DNA from: JAWHTC01 sp032586155
GTDB lineage: Bacteria > Pseudomonadota > Alphaproteobacteria > Rhodobacterales > Rhodobacteraceae
Reading direction: 5' to 3'
DNA: 64,000 bases
Assembly (NCBI RefSeq): GCF_032586155.1
Contig: NZ_JAWHTC010000001.1
Span: forward strand, 1,116,001-1,180,000
Positions 8,527 to 17,156 of this stretch are shown one piece after another (the first letter of the stretch is position 1; each line of letters begins with the position of its first letter). Under the pieces are notes generated by a model. It was not told where the DNA came from. It made no database searches and saw only the letters and a program-made list of their open reading frames with translations. The translations under genes and the position numbers were made by a program.

Positions 8527-9240
8527 ATGCGTGTCCTGCTCGTCGAAGACGATCCGACAACCTCGAAAAGCATCGAGATGATGCTGACCCATGCCAACCT
8601 GAACGTCTATACCACCGACCTGGGCGAAGAGGGCATCGACCTTGCAAAGCTGTATGATTATGACCTGATTCTTCTGGACCTCGGCCTGCCGGACATGAAC
8701 GGGCACGAGGTATTGCGTCAGTTGCGCATGAGCCGGGTGGATACACCGATTCTGATTCTATCAGGTGCCGACGACACCGAGAACAAACTCAAAGGCTTTG
8801 GATTCGGTGCCGACGATTACCTGACCAAGCCGTTCCATCGTGAGGAGTTGGTGGCGCGTATTCACGCTATTATCCGGCGTTCGAAGGGGCATTCGCAGTC
8901 GATGATCAAAACCGGAATGATCAATGTGAATCTGGATGCCAAGACGGTCGATGTCGACGGTAAGCCGGTGCATCTGACTGGCAAGGAATACCAAATGCTG
9001 GAGCTTTTGAGCCTGCGCAAGGGGACGACCCTGACCAAGGAGATGTTCCTCAACCACCTTTACGGCGGAATGGACGAACCCGAGCTTAAGATTATCGATG
9101 TCTTCATCTGCAAGCTGCGCAAGAAGCTGGCAACGGCCACAGGGGGTGAAAACTACATCGAAACCGTTTGGGGCTGCGGGTATGTGTTGCACGATCCGGA
9201 ACCCGCCTTTGATGACGGTCAGGTAGCGGTGAGTGCCTGA
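8527..9240 (+). CDS. ctrA: Cell-cycle response regulator CtrA
   Basis: OmpR-family response regulator of 237 residues. Receiver domain: acidic pair VEDDP, phospho-acceptor Asp51 in LILLDLGLPDMNG, and the switch region with KPF. Winged-helix DNA-binding domain: HLTGKEYQMLELLSLRKG and the recognition segment DVFICKLRKKL with WGCGYVL near the end. In Rhodobacterales CtrA controls flagellar motility, gene transfer agents and other dispersed traits, and is usually not essential. The start ATG 8527 follows gcggagaagccg. A small open frame follows immediately, then a strong terminator. Confidence 0.97.
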   Translation: MRVLLVEDDPTTSKSIEMMLTHANLNVYTTDLGEEGIDLAKLYDYDLILLDLGLPDMNGHEVLRQLRMSRVDTPILILSGADDTENKLKGFGFGADDYLTKPFHREELVARIHAIIRRSKGHSQSMIKTGMINVNLDAKTVDVDGKPVHLTGKEYQMLELLSLRKGTTLTKEMFLNHLYGGMDEPELKIIDVFICKLRKKLATATGGENYIETVWGCGYVLHDPEPAFDDGQVAVSA

Positions 9241-9243
9241 CCG

Positions 9244-9366
9244 ATGGCGGAGTTTATCTTCTTGATGCTGTTCTGCACCTTCCTGGCAGGCTACGCGCTG
9301 GTCCTTGGCGCGGCTCACGGGGCAGACGGATGGGGCCGGCGCAAGGCATCACCTCTGACACTTTAG
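9244..9366 (+). CDS. Putative 40-residue membrane protein behind ctrA
   Basis: A short open frame starts 3 bp after the ctrA stop and ends before the terminator. Its product begins MAEFIFLMLFCTFLAGYALV, a single hydrophobic helix, followed by a short charged tail (DGWGRRK). The position inside the ctrA transcript and the amphipathic layout fit a small membrane protein translated by coupling. There is no strong ribosome binding site and I know no family, so it may be chance. Confidence 0.35.
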   Translation: MAEFIFLMLFCTFLAGYALVLGAAHGADGWGRRKASPLTL

Positions 9367-9410
9367 GTCAGCGCGTTTCCCCGACGCGCGTTCCCGCTCA
9401 CGGGGCCTTA

Positions 9411-9453
9411 CGCCGCACGGTATCCCCCCAGGACCGTGCGGCGTTCCTCGTTT
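9411..9453 (+). terminator. Rho-independent terminator of the ctrA transcript
   Basis: A perfect 11-bp stem (9411-9421 with 9433-9443; cgccgcacggt / accgtgcggcg) with an 11-nt loop is followed by ttcctcgttt. A weaker gcgcgt/acgcgc hairpin lies just before it. The rest of the gap up to the ligA start at 9694 shows nothing else recognisable. Confidence 0.8.
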
Positions 9454-9693
9454 CGGATCGTCGAAGCCGGCGTGATTGAGGGGCTAACGCCCGGATCGCG
9501 GAGGAACGACGCTTCGATCGTCCCTCCAGGGTCTAGTCGGGCTGGACCTCGGCGCGTTGCGTGCTATCCCTTGAAGACAAATGTCGCGACCGCCTGACTC
9601 GTCGCGTTCCAAGCTATGTGGCGCAGGGAATTGTTTGGGCGTGCGCCTCTGGAGGGAGCAGGCGGCAGGAACAGGGACGGGGGCGCAACGCCG

Positions 9694-11940
9694 ATGGCGC
9701 ATGACAAGAACGTGGTGGAGCTGACTGAGGCAGAGGCCAGGGCCGAGCTGGAACGGTTGTCCGAGGCGATCGCCCGGGCCAACACGGCCTATCACACCCA
9801 TGATGCGCCCGAGATCAGTGACGCTGAGTTTGACGCGCTGAAGCGACGCAATGCTGAAATCGAGGCGCGGTTTCGCGATCTGAAACGTGCCGACAGTCCA
9901 AGCGAGCAAGTGGGCGCCACCCCGGCACAGGGGTTTTCTAAGATCACGCATGCAGTGCGCATGCTGTCCCTTTCGAACGCCTTTGATGATCAGGACGTGC
10001 GTGAGTTCGATGAAAGCATACGTCGCTATCTGGGGCGCGACGCGGCGCTGTCCTATAGTGCTGAACCCAAGATCGACGGGTTGAGCCTGAGCCTGCGCTA
10101 TGAAAACGGCAACTTGGTCAGTGCGGCGACGCGTGGCGATGGCGAGACAGGTGAAAACGTTACCGCCAATGCCCGTGAGATCGCCGATATTCCACAGGTG
10201 TTGGAGGGTGCTCCTGAGCTTCTGGAAGTGCGGGGCGAAGTTTATATGAGCCATGCCGATTTTGCGGCGCTGAACGCGCGGCACGAAGAGCGCGGTGGCA
10301 AAACCTTCGCAAATCCGCGCAACGCTGCCGCCGGGTCGCTACGCCAGCTTGATGCCAGCATCACCCGCGACCGGCCCTTGAGGTTCTTTGCCTATGCCTG
10401 GGGCGCGATATCGGAACCGCTGGCCGAGACCCAGATGGGAGCGATTGAGCGGTTGCGTGGGCTAGGCTTCCAGGTCAACCCGCTGACCCGGCTGTGCCAT
10501 AGCCCCGATGATATGATCGCCCATTATCGCGAGATCGAGGCGCAGCGCGCGACGCTTGGCTACGACATCGACGGGGTGGTCTACAAGGTGGATGATCTGG
10601 GGCTGCAGCACCGGTTGGGGTTCCGGTCAACCACACCGCGTTGGGCGATTGCCCACAAGTTCCCGGCCGAGCTGGCCTGGACCCGGCTCGATGGGATCGA
10701 CATTCAGGTCGGACGCACAGGAGCGCTCAGCCCGGTTGCGCGGCTGGCACCGGTGACGGTGGGGGGCGTGGTGGTCAGTAACGCGACGCTTCACAATGAG
10801 GATTACATTGCCGGGTTCGATTCCAATGGCGAGGAAATACGCGGCGGCAAGGATATCCGTGTCGGTGACTGGGTACAGGTTTACCGTGCCGGCGATGTGA
10901 TCCCGAAAGTTGCCGATGTTGATTTGAGCAAGCGCCCGGAGGACGCAGAGCGCTATGTGTTTCCACATCTTTGCCCAGAATGCGGATCAGAGGCAGTGCG
11001 AGAAGAGGGGGATGCGGTGCGGCGCTGCACCGGTGGGATGATCTGTCCGGCACAAGCTGTTGAAAAATTAAAACATTTCGTGTCACGCAAGGCGCTGGAC
11101 ATCGATGGTTTGGGTGCCAAGCAAATCGAGATGTTTTATGGTGACGAGGTTCTGCCGATCCGGGAACCAGCGGATATTTTCACGCTGCAAGAGCGGGATG
11201 AAGGCAATCTGGCCCGGTTGAAGAACCGCGACGGCTGGGGCGACACATCTGCGGCGAACCTGTTCCGCGCGATTGAGGAGAAACGCGACATTCCGTTGGC
11301 GCGGCTGATTTTCGGCCTTGGTATCCGCCATGTGGGTGAGGTGGCCGCTGCCGATCTGGCGCGGCACTACGGTGAGTGGGGTGTGATGGCGCAGGCATTG
11401 GATGTGGCGCGCCCAGCGGCCGTGGCCGAGCATGCCGCGGACAGTGCGGCCGAGGCCGAGCGGATTGCCGCGAAACGGGAAGGCCGCCGGGCCAAGATTG
11501 CCGATGCGCGCGAGGCCGCGATGGCCGGGCTGGAGGTGCCTGTTGCGGCACAGGCGGCGTGGAATGACCTGGTCGGCACCGATGGCATCGGCCCGGTGAT
11601 GGCGCTGTCGCTGTCGGATGCCTTTGCCAACGCCGAGGAACGCCGGGCAATCGACACGCTGGTGGCGCATCTGACCCCGATCCCGCCGGAAGAGCGCGCC
11701 ACGGACAGCCCGGTGGCGGGCAAGACGGTGGTCTTTACCGGGACGCTGGAAAAGATGACCCGGGCCGAGGCCAAGGCGCGGGCCGAGGCCCTGGGGGCCA
11801 AGGTCTCGGGCTCGGTGTCGAAGAAAACCGACCTTGTAGTGGCTGGGCCGGGGGCGGGGTCCAAGGCCAAAAAGGCGGTAGAGCTGGGCGTCGAAATGAT
11901 TGACGAAGACGGCTGGCTGGAGATGATCGAAGGGTTATGA
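9694..11940 (+). CDS. ligA: NAD+-dependent DNA ligase
   Basis: Seals nicks in replication and repair; 748 residues from ATG 9694. Domain order: Ia helical NAD+-binding part with YHTHDAPEISDAEFD, adenylation domain with the AMP-accepting lysine in EPKIDGLSLSLRY, OB fold (GRTGALSPVARL), four-cysteine zinc finger (CPECGSEA...CTGGMICPAQ), helix-hairpin-helix repeats (DIDGLGAKQIE, FGLGIRHVGEVAA, TDGIGPVMALSL) and a C-terminal BRCT domain (GKTVVFTGTLEKMTRAEAK). It is longer than the ~670-residue norm, mainly through an Ala/Glu/Arg-rich helical stretch among the HhH repeats (around SAAEAERIAAKREGRRAK). ATGA overlap with recG. Confidence 0.97.
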   Translation: MAHDKNVVELTEAEARAELERLSEAIARANTAYHTHDAPEISDAEFDALKRRNAEIEARFRDLKRADSPSEQVGATPAQGFSKITHAVRMLSLSNAFDDQDVREFDESIRRYLGRDAALSYSAEPKIDGLSLSLRYENGNLVSAATRGDGETGENVTANAREIADIPQVLEGAPELLEVRGEVYMSHADFAALNARHEERGGKTFANPRNAAAGSLRQLDASITRDRPLRFFAYAWGAISEPLAETQMGAIERLRGLGFQVNPLTRLCHSPDDMIAHYREIEAQRATLGYDIDGVVYKVDDLGLQHRLGFRSTTPRWAIAHKFPAELAWTRLDGIDIQVGRTGALSPVARLAPVTVGGVVVSNATLHNEDYIAGFDSNGEEIRGGKDIRVGDWVQVYRAGDVIPKVADVDLSKRPEDAERYVFPHLCPECGSEAVREEGDAVRRCTGGMICPAQAVEKLKHFVSRKALDIDGLGAKQIEMFYGDEVLPIREPADIFTLQERDEGNLARLKNRDGWGDTSAANLFRAIEEKRDIPLARLIFGLGIRHVGEVAAADLARHYGEWGVMAQALDVARPAAVAEHAADSAAEAERIAAKREGRRAKIADAREAAMAGLEVPVAAQAAWNDLVGTDGIGPVMALSLSDAFANAEERRAIDTLVAHLTPIPPEERATDSPVAGKTVVFTGTLEKMTRAEAKARAEALGAKVSGSVSKKTDLVVAGPGAGSKAKKAVELGVEMIDEDGWLEMIEGL

Positions 11941-14027
11941 CGGGTCGGCCGGAACCTCTTTTCCCGCTGTTTGCGGATATCGAAACGCTGGACGGCGTGG
12001 GCAAGAAGATTGCCCAGCATTTGGCCCAGATCGACATCGAGAAGCCGCGCGATGTGCTGTTTACGCTGCCCTATTCCGGGATCGACCGGCGTAAGCGCGA
12101 CAGCGTGCAGGGGGCCGAGCTGCCCGGGGTAGTGACGGTAGAAGTCACGGTGGGGCAGCATCGCCATGCGACGCGGCGCGGCGGGGCTTATCGGGTGAAT
12201 GTCGAGGATGCCAAGACCACGTTCCAACTGGTGTTTTTCCATGCCCGTGACGAATACCTGCGCCGGATGCTGCCCACGGGTGCGCGCCGGGTGGTCTCGG
12301 GCAAGGTCGAACTGTTCGACGGGATTGCCCAGATGGTCCATCCTGACCACATGCTGCCGCCGGAAGAGGCCGGTGATATCCCCGATTTTGAGCCGGTCTA
12401 TCCGCTGACTTCGGGGGTGACGCAGAAGACGATGATGAAGGCGGCGCGCTCGGCTGTGGCGCGGGCGCCGGAACTTGCCGAATGGATTGACCCATTGCAA
12501 AAGGCCCATGCGGGCTGGCCCGATTGGCACACTGCGGTAGAGGCCGCGCATGCCCCGGAAACCATCGGGGATCTGGCCGATACCCATCCGGTGCGCGAGC
12601 GGCTGGCCTATGACGAACTCTTGGCGCATCAGCTGACACTGGCCCTGGCGCGGTCGCAATTGCGCAAGGCCAAGGGGCGCGAAAGCCATGGCAACGGGGT
12701 TTTGCAGGCCAAGGTGTTGGAGGCGTTGCCCTATCGCCCCACCGGGGCGCAGCAACGGGCGATCAACGAGATTGCCGAGGACATGGGCAAGCCGCAGCGG
12801 ATGAACCGTTTGTTACAGGGTGATGTTGGCGCGGGCAAGACGCTGGTCGCTTTCATGGCGCTTCTGGTGGCGGTCGAGGCGGGCGGGCAGGGGGTGATGA
12901 TGGCCCCCACGGAAATCCTGGCGCGCCAGCATATGGACGGGTTGCGACCTCTGGCCGAAAGCGCCGGCGTGGTGGTGGAAATCCTGACCGGGCGCGACAA
13001 GGGGGCCGAGCGCAAGGCCAAGCTAGCGGCGCTGGAGAACGGCGACATTCATATCCTGGTTGGCACCCATGCGGTGTTCCAGAAGGACGTGGAATTTGCC
13101 GATCTGCGACTGGCGATTGTCGATGAACAACACAGGTTCGGGGTGCGCCAGCGGCTGGAGCTGGGCAAGAAGGGTGCGGCGGCGGATGTCCTGGTAATGA
13201 CGGCAACCCCGATCCCGCGGTCTCTGGCCTTGGCGCAATATGGTGACATGGATGTCTCGGTTCTGGACGAGAAACCGCCCGGACGACAGCCGATCAAGAC
13301 GGCGATGGTCAGCACCGGGCGTATGGATGAGGTGGTCGACCACCTGCGTCGCGCCGTGGCGGCGGGCAAACAGGCCTATTGGGTCTGTCCGCTGGTCGAC
13401 GAGAGCGAGAGTGTCGATTACACCGCCGCCGAGGAGCGGTTCAAACGGCTGCGTGCGGCGCTTGGCGATGACAGGGTTGGGCTGGTGCATGGGCAGATGC
13501 CGCCGGCCGAGAAGGATGCCGCCATGGGGGCGTTTCAGCGCGGCGAAACCAGTGTGCTCGTGGCCACCACAGTGATTGAGGTTGGGGTCGACGTGCCCAA
13601 CGCCACGATCATGGTGATCGAGCGGGCCGAGATTTTCGGTCTGGCACAGTTGCACCAGTTGCGCGGTCGCGTGGGGCGTGGCTCGGACGCGTCGTCCTGC
13701 ATGTTGATGTACCAGGCACCGCTGAGCGAGAGCGGCGAGCGGCGCTTGACCACGCTCAGAGATACCGATGACGGGTTCCGCATTGCCGAGGTCGACTTGG
13801 AAATGCGCGGGGCCGGTGATTTGATCGGGACGGCGCAATCGGGACTGCCGAAGTTCCGGGTCGCGGATCTGGAGCGACAGACGGCGCTCCTGGCCGTGGC
13901 GCAATCGGATGCGCGCAAGCTGATGGCGGATGACCCGACGCTGGAAACGGAACGCGGACAGGCGGCGCGGGTGCTTTTGTGGCTGATGGAGCAGGATCAG
14001 GCGATCCGTTTGATTTCAGTGGGTTAG
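11937..14027 (+). CDS. recG: ATP-dependent DNA helicase RecG
   Basis: Branch migration helicase that remodels stalled forks and Holliday junctions. 696 residues. An N-terminal wedge/OB domain (about 1-200) is followed by the superfamily-2 motor: motif I GDVGAGKTLVAF, motif Ia APTEILARQH, motif II DEQHRFGVRQR, motif III TATPIPRSLAL, motif V TTVIEVGVDVPNA and motif VI QLRGRVGRG. Translation is coupled to ligA through an ATGA overlap, so the two repair genes form an operon. A LexA-type box follows the recG stop but points at the next small gene. Confidence 0.97.
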   Translation: MTGRPEPLFPLFADIETLDGVGKKIAQHLAQIDIEKPRDVLFTLPYSGIDRRKRDSVQGAELPGVVTVEVTVGQHRHATRRGGAYRVNVEDAKTTFQLVFFHARDEYLRRMLPTGARRVVSGKVELFDGIAQMVHPDHMLPPEEAGDIPDFEPVYPLTSGVTQKTMMKAARSAVARAPELAEWIDPLQKAHAGWPDWHTAVEAAHAPETIGDLADTHPVRERLAYDELLAHQLTLALARSQLRKAKGRESHGNGVLQAKVLEALPYRPTGAQQRAINEIAEDMGKPQRMNRLLQGDVGAGKTLVAFMALLVAVEAGGQGVMMAPTEILARQHMDGLRPLAESAGVVVEILTGRDKGAERKAKLAALENGDIHILVGTHAVFQKDVEFADLRLAIVDEQHRFGVRQRLELGKKGAAADVLVMTATPIPRSLALAQYGDMDVSVLDEKPPGRQPIKTAMVSTGRMDEVVDHLRRAVAAGKQAYWVCPLVDESESVDYTAAEERFKRLRAALGDDRVGLVHGQMPPAEKDAAMGAFQRGETSVLVATTVIEVGVDVPNATIMVIERAEIFGLAQLHQLRGRVGRGSDASSCMLMYQAPLSESGERRLTTLRDTDDGFRIAEVDLEMRGAGDLIGTAQSGLPKFRVADLERQTALLAVAQSDARKLMADDPTLETERGQAARVLLWLMEQDQAIRLISVG

Positions 14028-14055
14028 CACTTTAGATCGCAAAAAGTTCACAAAT

Positions 14056-14070
14056 GTTCTCAAAAAGTTC
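14056..14070 (+). promoter_or_regulatory. LexA (SOS) box
   Basis: GTTC (14056-14059), seven bases, GTTC (14067-14070): an exact match to the alphaproteobacterial LexA operator GTTC-N7-GTTC. A third GTTC at 14046 is one base too close for a second box. It lies 68 bp before the start of the 40-residue protein. Confidence 0.7.
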
Positions 14071-14138
14071 TTTACAGCAAGTTAAGAAAATGAGAACAAA
14101 GAGGCAACAAAGATAACCCGAGCGCAGGAGAGCCCAAC

Positions 14139-14261
14139 ATGCTGAACCAGATCAAACAAACGCTTCATTCGAGCCGTGAAACGATCTGGCAGGATGCGAT
14201 TGGTGCCGTTGCGCTGATGGTTCTTTTGCTCGCCGGTCTCCACCTGCCGGGGGTTGTCTGA
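14139..14261 (+). CDS. Small SOS-linked membrane protein (40 residues)
   Basis: ATG 14139 is preceded by a good ribosome binding site (gcaggag). The product starts MLNQIKQTLHSSRETIWQDA, a charged amphipathic N-terminal part, then one hydrophobic helix AIGAVALMVLLLAGLHLP, and stops at TGA 14259. A LexA box stands 68 bp upstream, so induction by DNA damage is inferred. Size, single membrane helix and SOS control recall SidA, the 29-residue SOS-induced division inhibitor of Caulobacter, but I see no sequence identity that proves homology. It sits behind recG but with a 111-bp gap, so it probably has its own promoter. Confidence 0.6.
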   Translation: MLNQIKQTLHSSRETIWQDAIGAVALMVLLLAGLHLPGVV

Positions 14262-14423
14262 CGTATTTCAAAGTTTTCTGCCACGTGATCCGGCACTCTT
14301 GTCCCCAGCGGCGCGTCTCTGTCCCAACTCGAAGCGCTGCACGAGAACACTGCCTGTTCAACCCTTAAGGGGTCTGCCTTATCCGCCCCGGATTTGACGA
14401 GGGTCTAAGCGGATCACGCACCT

Positions 14424-14464
14424 TGCCGTCGCTCCGGTTTTCCCCGGCAGCGGCGGTTTTTTTT
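14424..14464 (+). terminator. Rho-independent terminator (end of small gene or of an sRNA)
   Basis: A stem formed by ccgtcgct and agcggcgg (one G-U pair) with an inner ccgg/ccgg helix is followed by eight T residues. It lies 163 bp after the small gene at 14139. The stretch between, 14262-14423, has no open frame and could be a long 3' UTR or a separate small RNA. Confidence 0.7.
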
Positions 14465-14521
14465 GGGCAAGCGTGATCGTGTGATCACGCAAGACCCGCT
14501 CGCGCGGGCGCGTGGCCGGTC

Positions 14522-14971
14522 TCAGGCGCAGGCGGTCTTGGTGGCGGAATCGATGGCCTCAAGCGTTGCTTCGAGCGTCAGCATGATCGACGCATGACGG
14601 TTCTTGTAGTCACGCGCCGGGCGCAGCACTTCCAGCCCGTCAAATGGGGCGGGCGGCGTCGGCCCGTCGGACTTCAGCATCGCCAGAAGCGCGTCGCGGG
14701 CCGCCTCGATCTGGTCACGGGTACAACCGATGATATGGCTGCCGACCACACTGGCAGCGGCCTGGCCCAGCGCGCAGGCCTTGACGTCTTGGCCGTAGGC
14801 GCTGATCCGGCCATCGGTGAGCTTGATATCAACGGTGACGGTAGATCCGCAAAGCGGCGCGCGGCGCTTCACCGTGGCATCGGGCGCGTCCAACCGTTCC
14901 AGATGGGGAATATCCGCCGCCAACGCCAGAATGCGGGCAGAGTAGAGCTTGATCAGGTCGGTGTCGCTCAT
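14522..14971 (-). CDS. IscU/SufU-like iron-sulfur cluster scaffold protein
   Basis: 149 residues of the NifU N-terminal / IscU / SufU family, on which Fe-S clusters are built before transfer. Two expected cysteine regions are visible: APLCGSTVTVDIKL and KACALGQAAASVV. The third family cysteine is not in a typical context; a cysteine occurs in IGCTRDQ and another at the very C-terminus. An HRDASI-like segment (HASIML) ends the fold. It may be a divergent scaffold or a carrier. It is divergent from hisI with about 110 bp between. Confidence 0.85.
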   Translation of the reverse strand: MSDTDLIKLYSARILALAADIPHLERLDAPDATVKRRAPLCGSTVTVDIKLTDGRISAYGQDVKACALGQAAASVVGSHIIGCTRDQIEAARDALLAMLKSDGPTPPAPFDGLEVLRPARDYKNRHASIMLTLEATLEAIDSATKTACA

Positions 14972-15083
14972 GATGGGATCCCCAGGGCCGTGTTTGGAAA
15001 AGGGGCATTGAAAACAGCTTGCCCTTCACCTTAATCCTGAAACGCTTTAGAGGGCAAATGCGCGGTTGCAAAGGGGGCTGGTG

Positions 15084-15443
15084 ATGCCATTCGATGAAAA
15101 TTCCTTGAACTACAACGATCAGGGGCTGATCCCGGCGATTGCGCAGGATGCCAACACGGGCGAGGTTCTGATGTTGGCCTGGATGAATGCGCAGGCCGTG
15201 CGCCGCACACTGGACAGTGGCAAGGTGACTTACTGGTCGCGGTCGCGGCAATCCTTCTGGGTCAAGGGCGAAAACAGCGGCCACGTGCAGGAACTGGTAG
15301 AGCTGCGCTATGATTGCGACCGAGATTGCCTCTTGGCGCTGGTTCGCCAGACCGGACCGGCTTGCCACACCAACCGGCGTAGCTGTTTCTATACCGCGGT
15401 CCGAGGCGGCGAAGAGGTCGAGATCATGGCCCCCGAAGAGTAA
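15084..15443 (+). CDS. hisI: Phosphoribosyl-AMP cyclohydrolase
   Basis: Third step of histidine synthesis: opens the adenine ring of phosphoribosyl-AMP. 119 residues, matching the stand-alone HisI length (no fused HisE). Motifs: MLAWMNAQAVRRTLDSGKVTYWSRSRQ, the metal-binding segment RYDCDRDCLLALV, and GPACHTNRRSCFY with conserved His and Cys. ATG 15084 (MPFDENSLNYND) is chosen over an upstream TTG. No other his gene is adjacent, so it is isolated from the main his operon. Confidence 0.96.
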   Translation: MPFDENSLNYNDQGLIPAIAQDANTGEVLMLAWMNAQAVRRTLDSGKVTYWSRSRQSFWVKGENSGHVQELVELRYDCDRDCLLALVRQTGPACHTNRRSCFYTAVRGGEEVEIMAPEE

Positions 15444-15506
15444 TTCGCCTTTTCGACAAGCTGTGCTAGGCTGGTGAGGCGTTTGGCACAGATTATCGGA
15501 AATGAC

Positions 15507-16259
15507 ATGAAAACAATTTGTTACGCAGCACTGTTGAGCTGTTCCTTTGGAGCGCAGGCGGCGCAGGCGGACAGTATCAACGGGTTCGATCCGTCAAAAC
15601 CCTGCGTCCAGATCCTGTCCAACACCGGAGGAACCACCGATCAGTTCATGATCGCCGCCTGGGTGTTTGGCTATTTGGCCTCACAGAACGGCGCGATCCG
15701 GCCGGTGACGATTGAAAACAACAAGATCATCCTCAAGAACCTGACCGAGGCTTGTATTGAGCGGAGCGACAAATCACTGCTGGACCTGGTCAAGATCAGC
15801 CGCGCCGGGGCAGATCAGGGCAAGGGCACCGAAGCCGATGCAAGGGCCATGCTGGAAGAGTTTCTCAAGCCCGGCAACGATCTGGCTCGCATGACCCGTA
15901 ACCTGTTGCCGCGCAGCGAATTGGTGAGGCAGGTTTACGGCGAGCCGCTGGCGACCCGGATGATGGAGATGTATGACGCGGCACTGACGCCGGATGTGAA
16001 GATCGCCCCCAAGCTGGGGCAGACCGACCTCTTGATGACTTATGCTACGACGGGGGCCTTGAAGCAGGGTGCGCCGGAATTGGGCGAATTTCCAGGTGGT
16101 TACAAGAAAGTTCTACCCTTTATCAAGGCCGATGTGCCGATCGTGCGGTTCAAGTTCGTGAAACCAGGCGAGACGCTGGGCATGGCCTATGACGGGTTGG
16201 TTTATGTCGGAGGGCAATGGGTTTGGATGCCCAAACCCTGGCGGGCGCTCGAGGATTAG
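15507..16259 (+). CDS. Secreted protein of unknown function
   Basis: 250 residues from ATG 15507. The N-terminus MKTICYAALLSCSFGAQAAQA is a Sec signal peptide with a likely AQA cleavage site. The mature part begins with a Cys-containing helical segment (PCVQILSNT...FMIAAWVFGYLASQ...EACIER) that loosely resembles small periplasmic HdeA/Rap1a-type folds with one disulfide, then an alpha-helical middle and a beta-rich end (GLVYVGGQWVWMPKPWRA). No catalytic motif is recognised. It ends with a 4-bp convergent overlap with gluQ. The function is unknown. Confidence 0.75.
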   Translation: MKTICYAALLSCSFGAQAAQADSINGFDPSKPCVQILSNTGGTTDQFMIAAWVFGYLASQNGAIRPVTIENNKIILKNLTEACIERSDKSLLDLVKISRAGADQGKGTEADARAMLEEFLKPGNDLARMTRNLLPRSELVRQVYGEPLATRMMEMYDAALTPDVKIAPKLGQTDLLMTYATTGALKQGAPELGEFPGGYKKVLPFIKADVPIVRFKFVKPGETLGMAYDGLVYVGGQWVWMPKPWRALED

Positions 16260-17128
16260 AGCCCGACCATTTTGCGGATGTCTGACGGCGATTTCCCGGC
16301 CTCGCGATAGGTGGCGATGGCGCGGGCATCGTCACGCTTGGCAAGGCGTTTTCCAGCCTCGTCACGGATCAGACGGTGGTGATGGTAGATCGGCGTGGGC
16401 AACTGCAGCAGGCGTTGCAGCACCACGTGGATCGCGGTAGCCGCGAACAGGTCCTCACCGCGCACCACATGGGTGATGCCCTGAACCGCGTCGTCGATCA
16501 CCACCGAGAGGTGATAGGACCCGCCCATCCCGACGCGCGCCAGCACAACATCGCCGACGTTGTTGATCAGGTGGTTGGGATCAAGTGCGATAAAGCCGGT
16601 TTGGCCGTCCGGGCCTGAGCCTTCCTCGATGAAACCGAGTGGCGGGCGCATGGCCTGAGCGTAGAGCGTGCCAAGGGCGCGGGCCATGTCGAGGCGCAGG
16701 GCAGATTGGGGCATGTCGCCACCCGGTGGGACCGCTGGGCGGCAGGTGCCGGGATAGATAATCCCGTCGGGACCGAACTGGGCGCCTTCCTGCGGGGCAT
16801 TGGCGGCACCGGCAATGTCGCGGCGTGTGCAAGTACAGGGATAGAGCAACCCACGGGTCCAGAGATGGTGCAGGGCAGCATTGTAGGCCTGCAAGTGATC
16901 AGATTGGCGGCGGACCGGCGTAGGCCAGGACATGCCAATCCAGGCGAGGTCATCCTGAAGCTGCGCGTCCCACTCAGCGCGAGCGCGGCTGGCGTCGATA
17001 TCGTCGATCCGGAGCAGGCATTCGCCACCGACAGCGCCCGCCAGATCATGGGCGAGCAGCCCGGAATAGGCGTGACCCAGATGCAGGGGACCGGTCGGAG
17101 ATGGGGCAAAGCGGGTTTTGAAAGTCAC
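16256..17128 (-). CDS. gluQ: tRNA glutamyl-Q(34) synthetase
   Basis: Truncated glutamyl-tRNA-synthetase paralogue that attaches glutamate to queuosine at the wobble base of tRNA-Asp rather than to the tRNA end. 290 residues. HIGH-like motif in FAPSPTGPLHLGHAYSGL, zinc-binding cysteines around YPCTCTRRD and PGTCRP, and KMSKS-like KRLAKRDDARAI. The anticodon-binding domain of true GluRS is absent, as expected. It is followed on the same strand by nothing closely coupled; trmFO lies just upstream (28 bp), so the two tRNA-modification genes are probably cotranscribed. Confidence 0.94.
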   Translation of the reverse strand: MTFKTRFAPSPTGPLHLGHAYSGLLAHDLAGAVGGECLLRIDDIDASRARAEWDAQLQDDLAWIGMSWPTPVRRQSDHLQAYNAALHHLWTRGLLYPCTCTRRDIAGAANAPQEGAQFGPDGIIYPGTCRPAVPPGGDMPQSALRLDMARALGTLYAQAMRPPLGFIEEGSGPDGQTGFIALDPNHLINNVGDVVLARVGMGGSYHLSVVIDDAVQGITHVVRGEDLFAATAIHVVLQRLLQLPTPIYHHHRLIRDEAGKRLAKRDDARAIATYREAGKSPSDIRKMVGL

Positions 17129-17156
17129 GTGTTTACATTGGGTTGCAGGGTGAAGT

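Noticed and set aside
14041..14059. A second LexA box using GTTC at 14046 and 14056.
   Set aside because: The spacing is six, not seven bases, so it does not match the operator.
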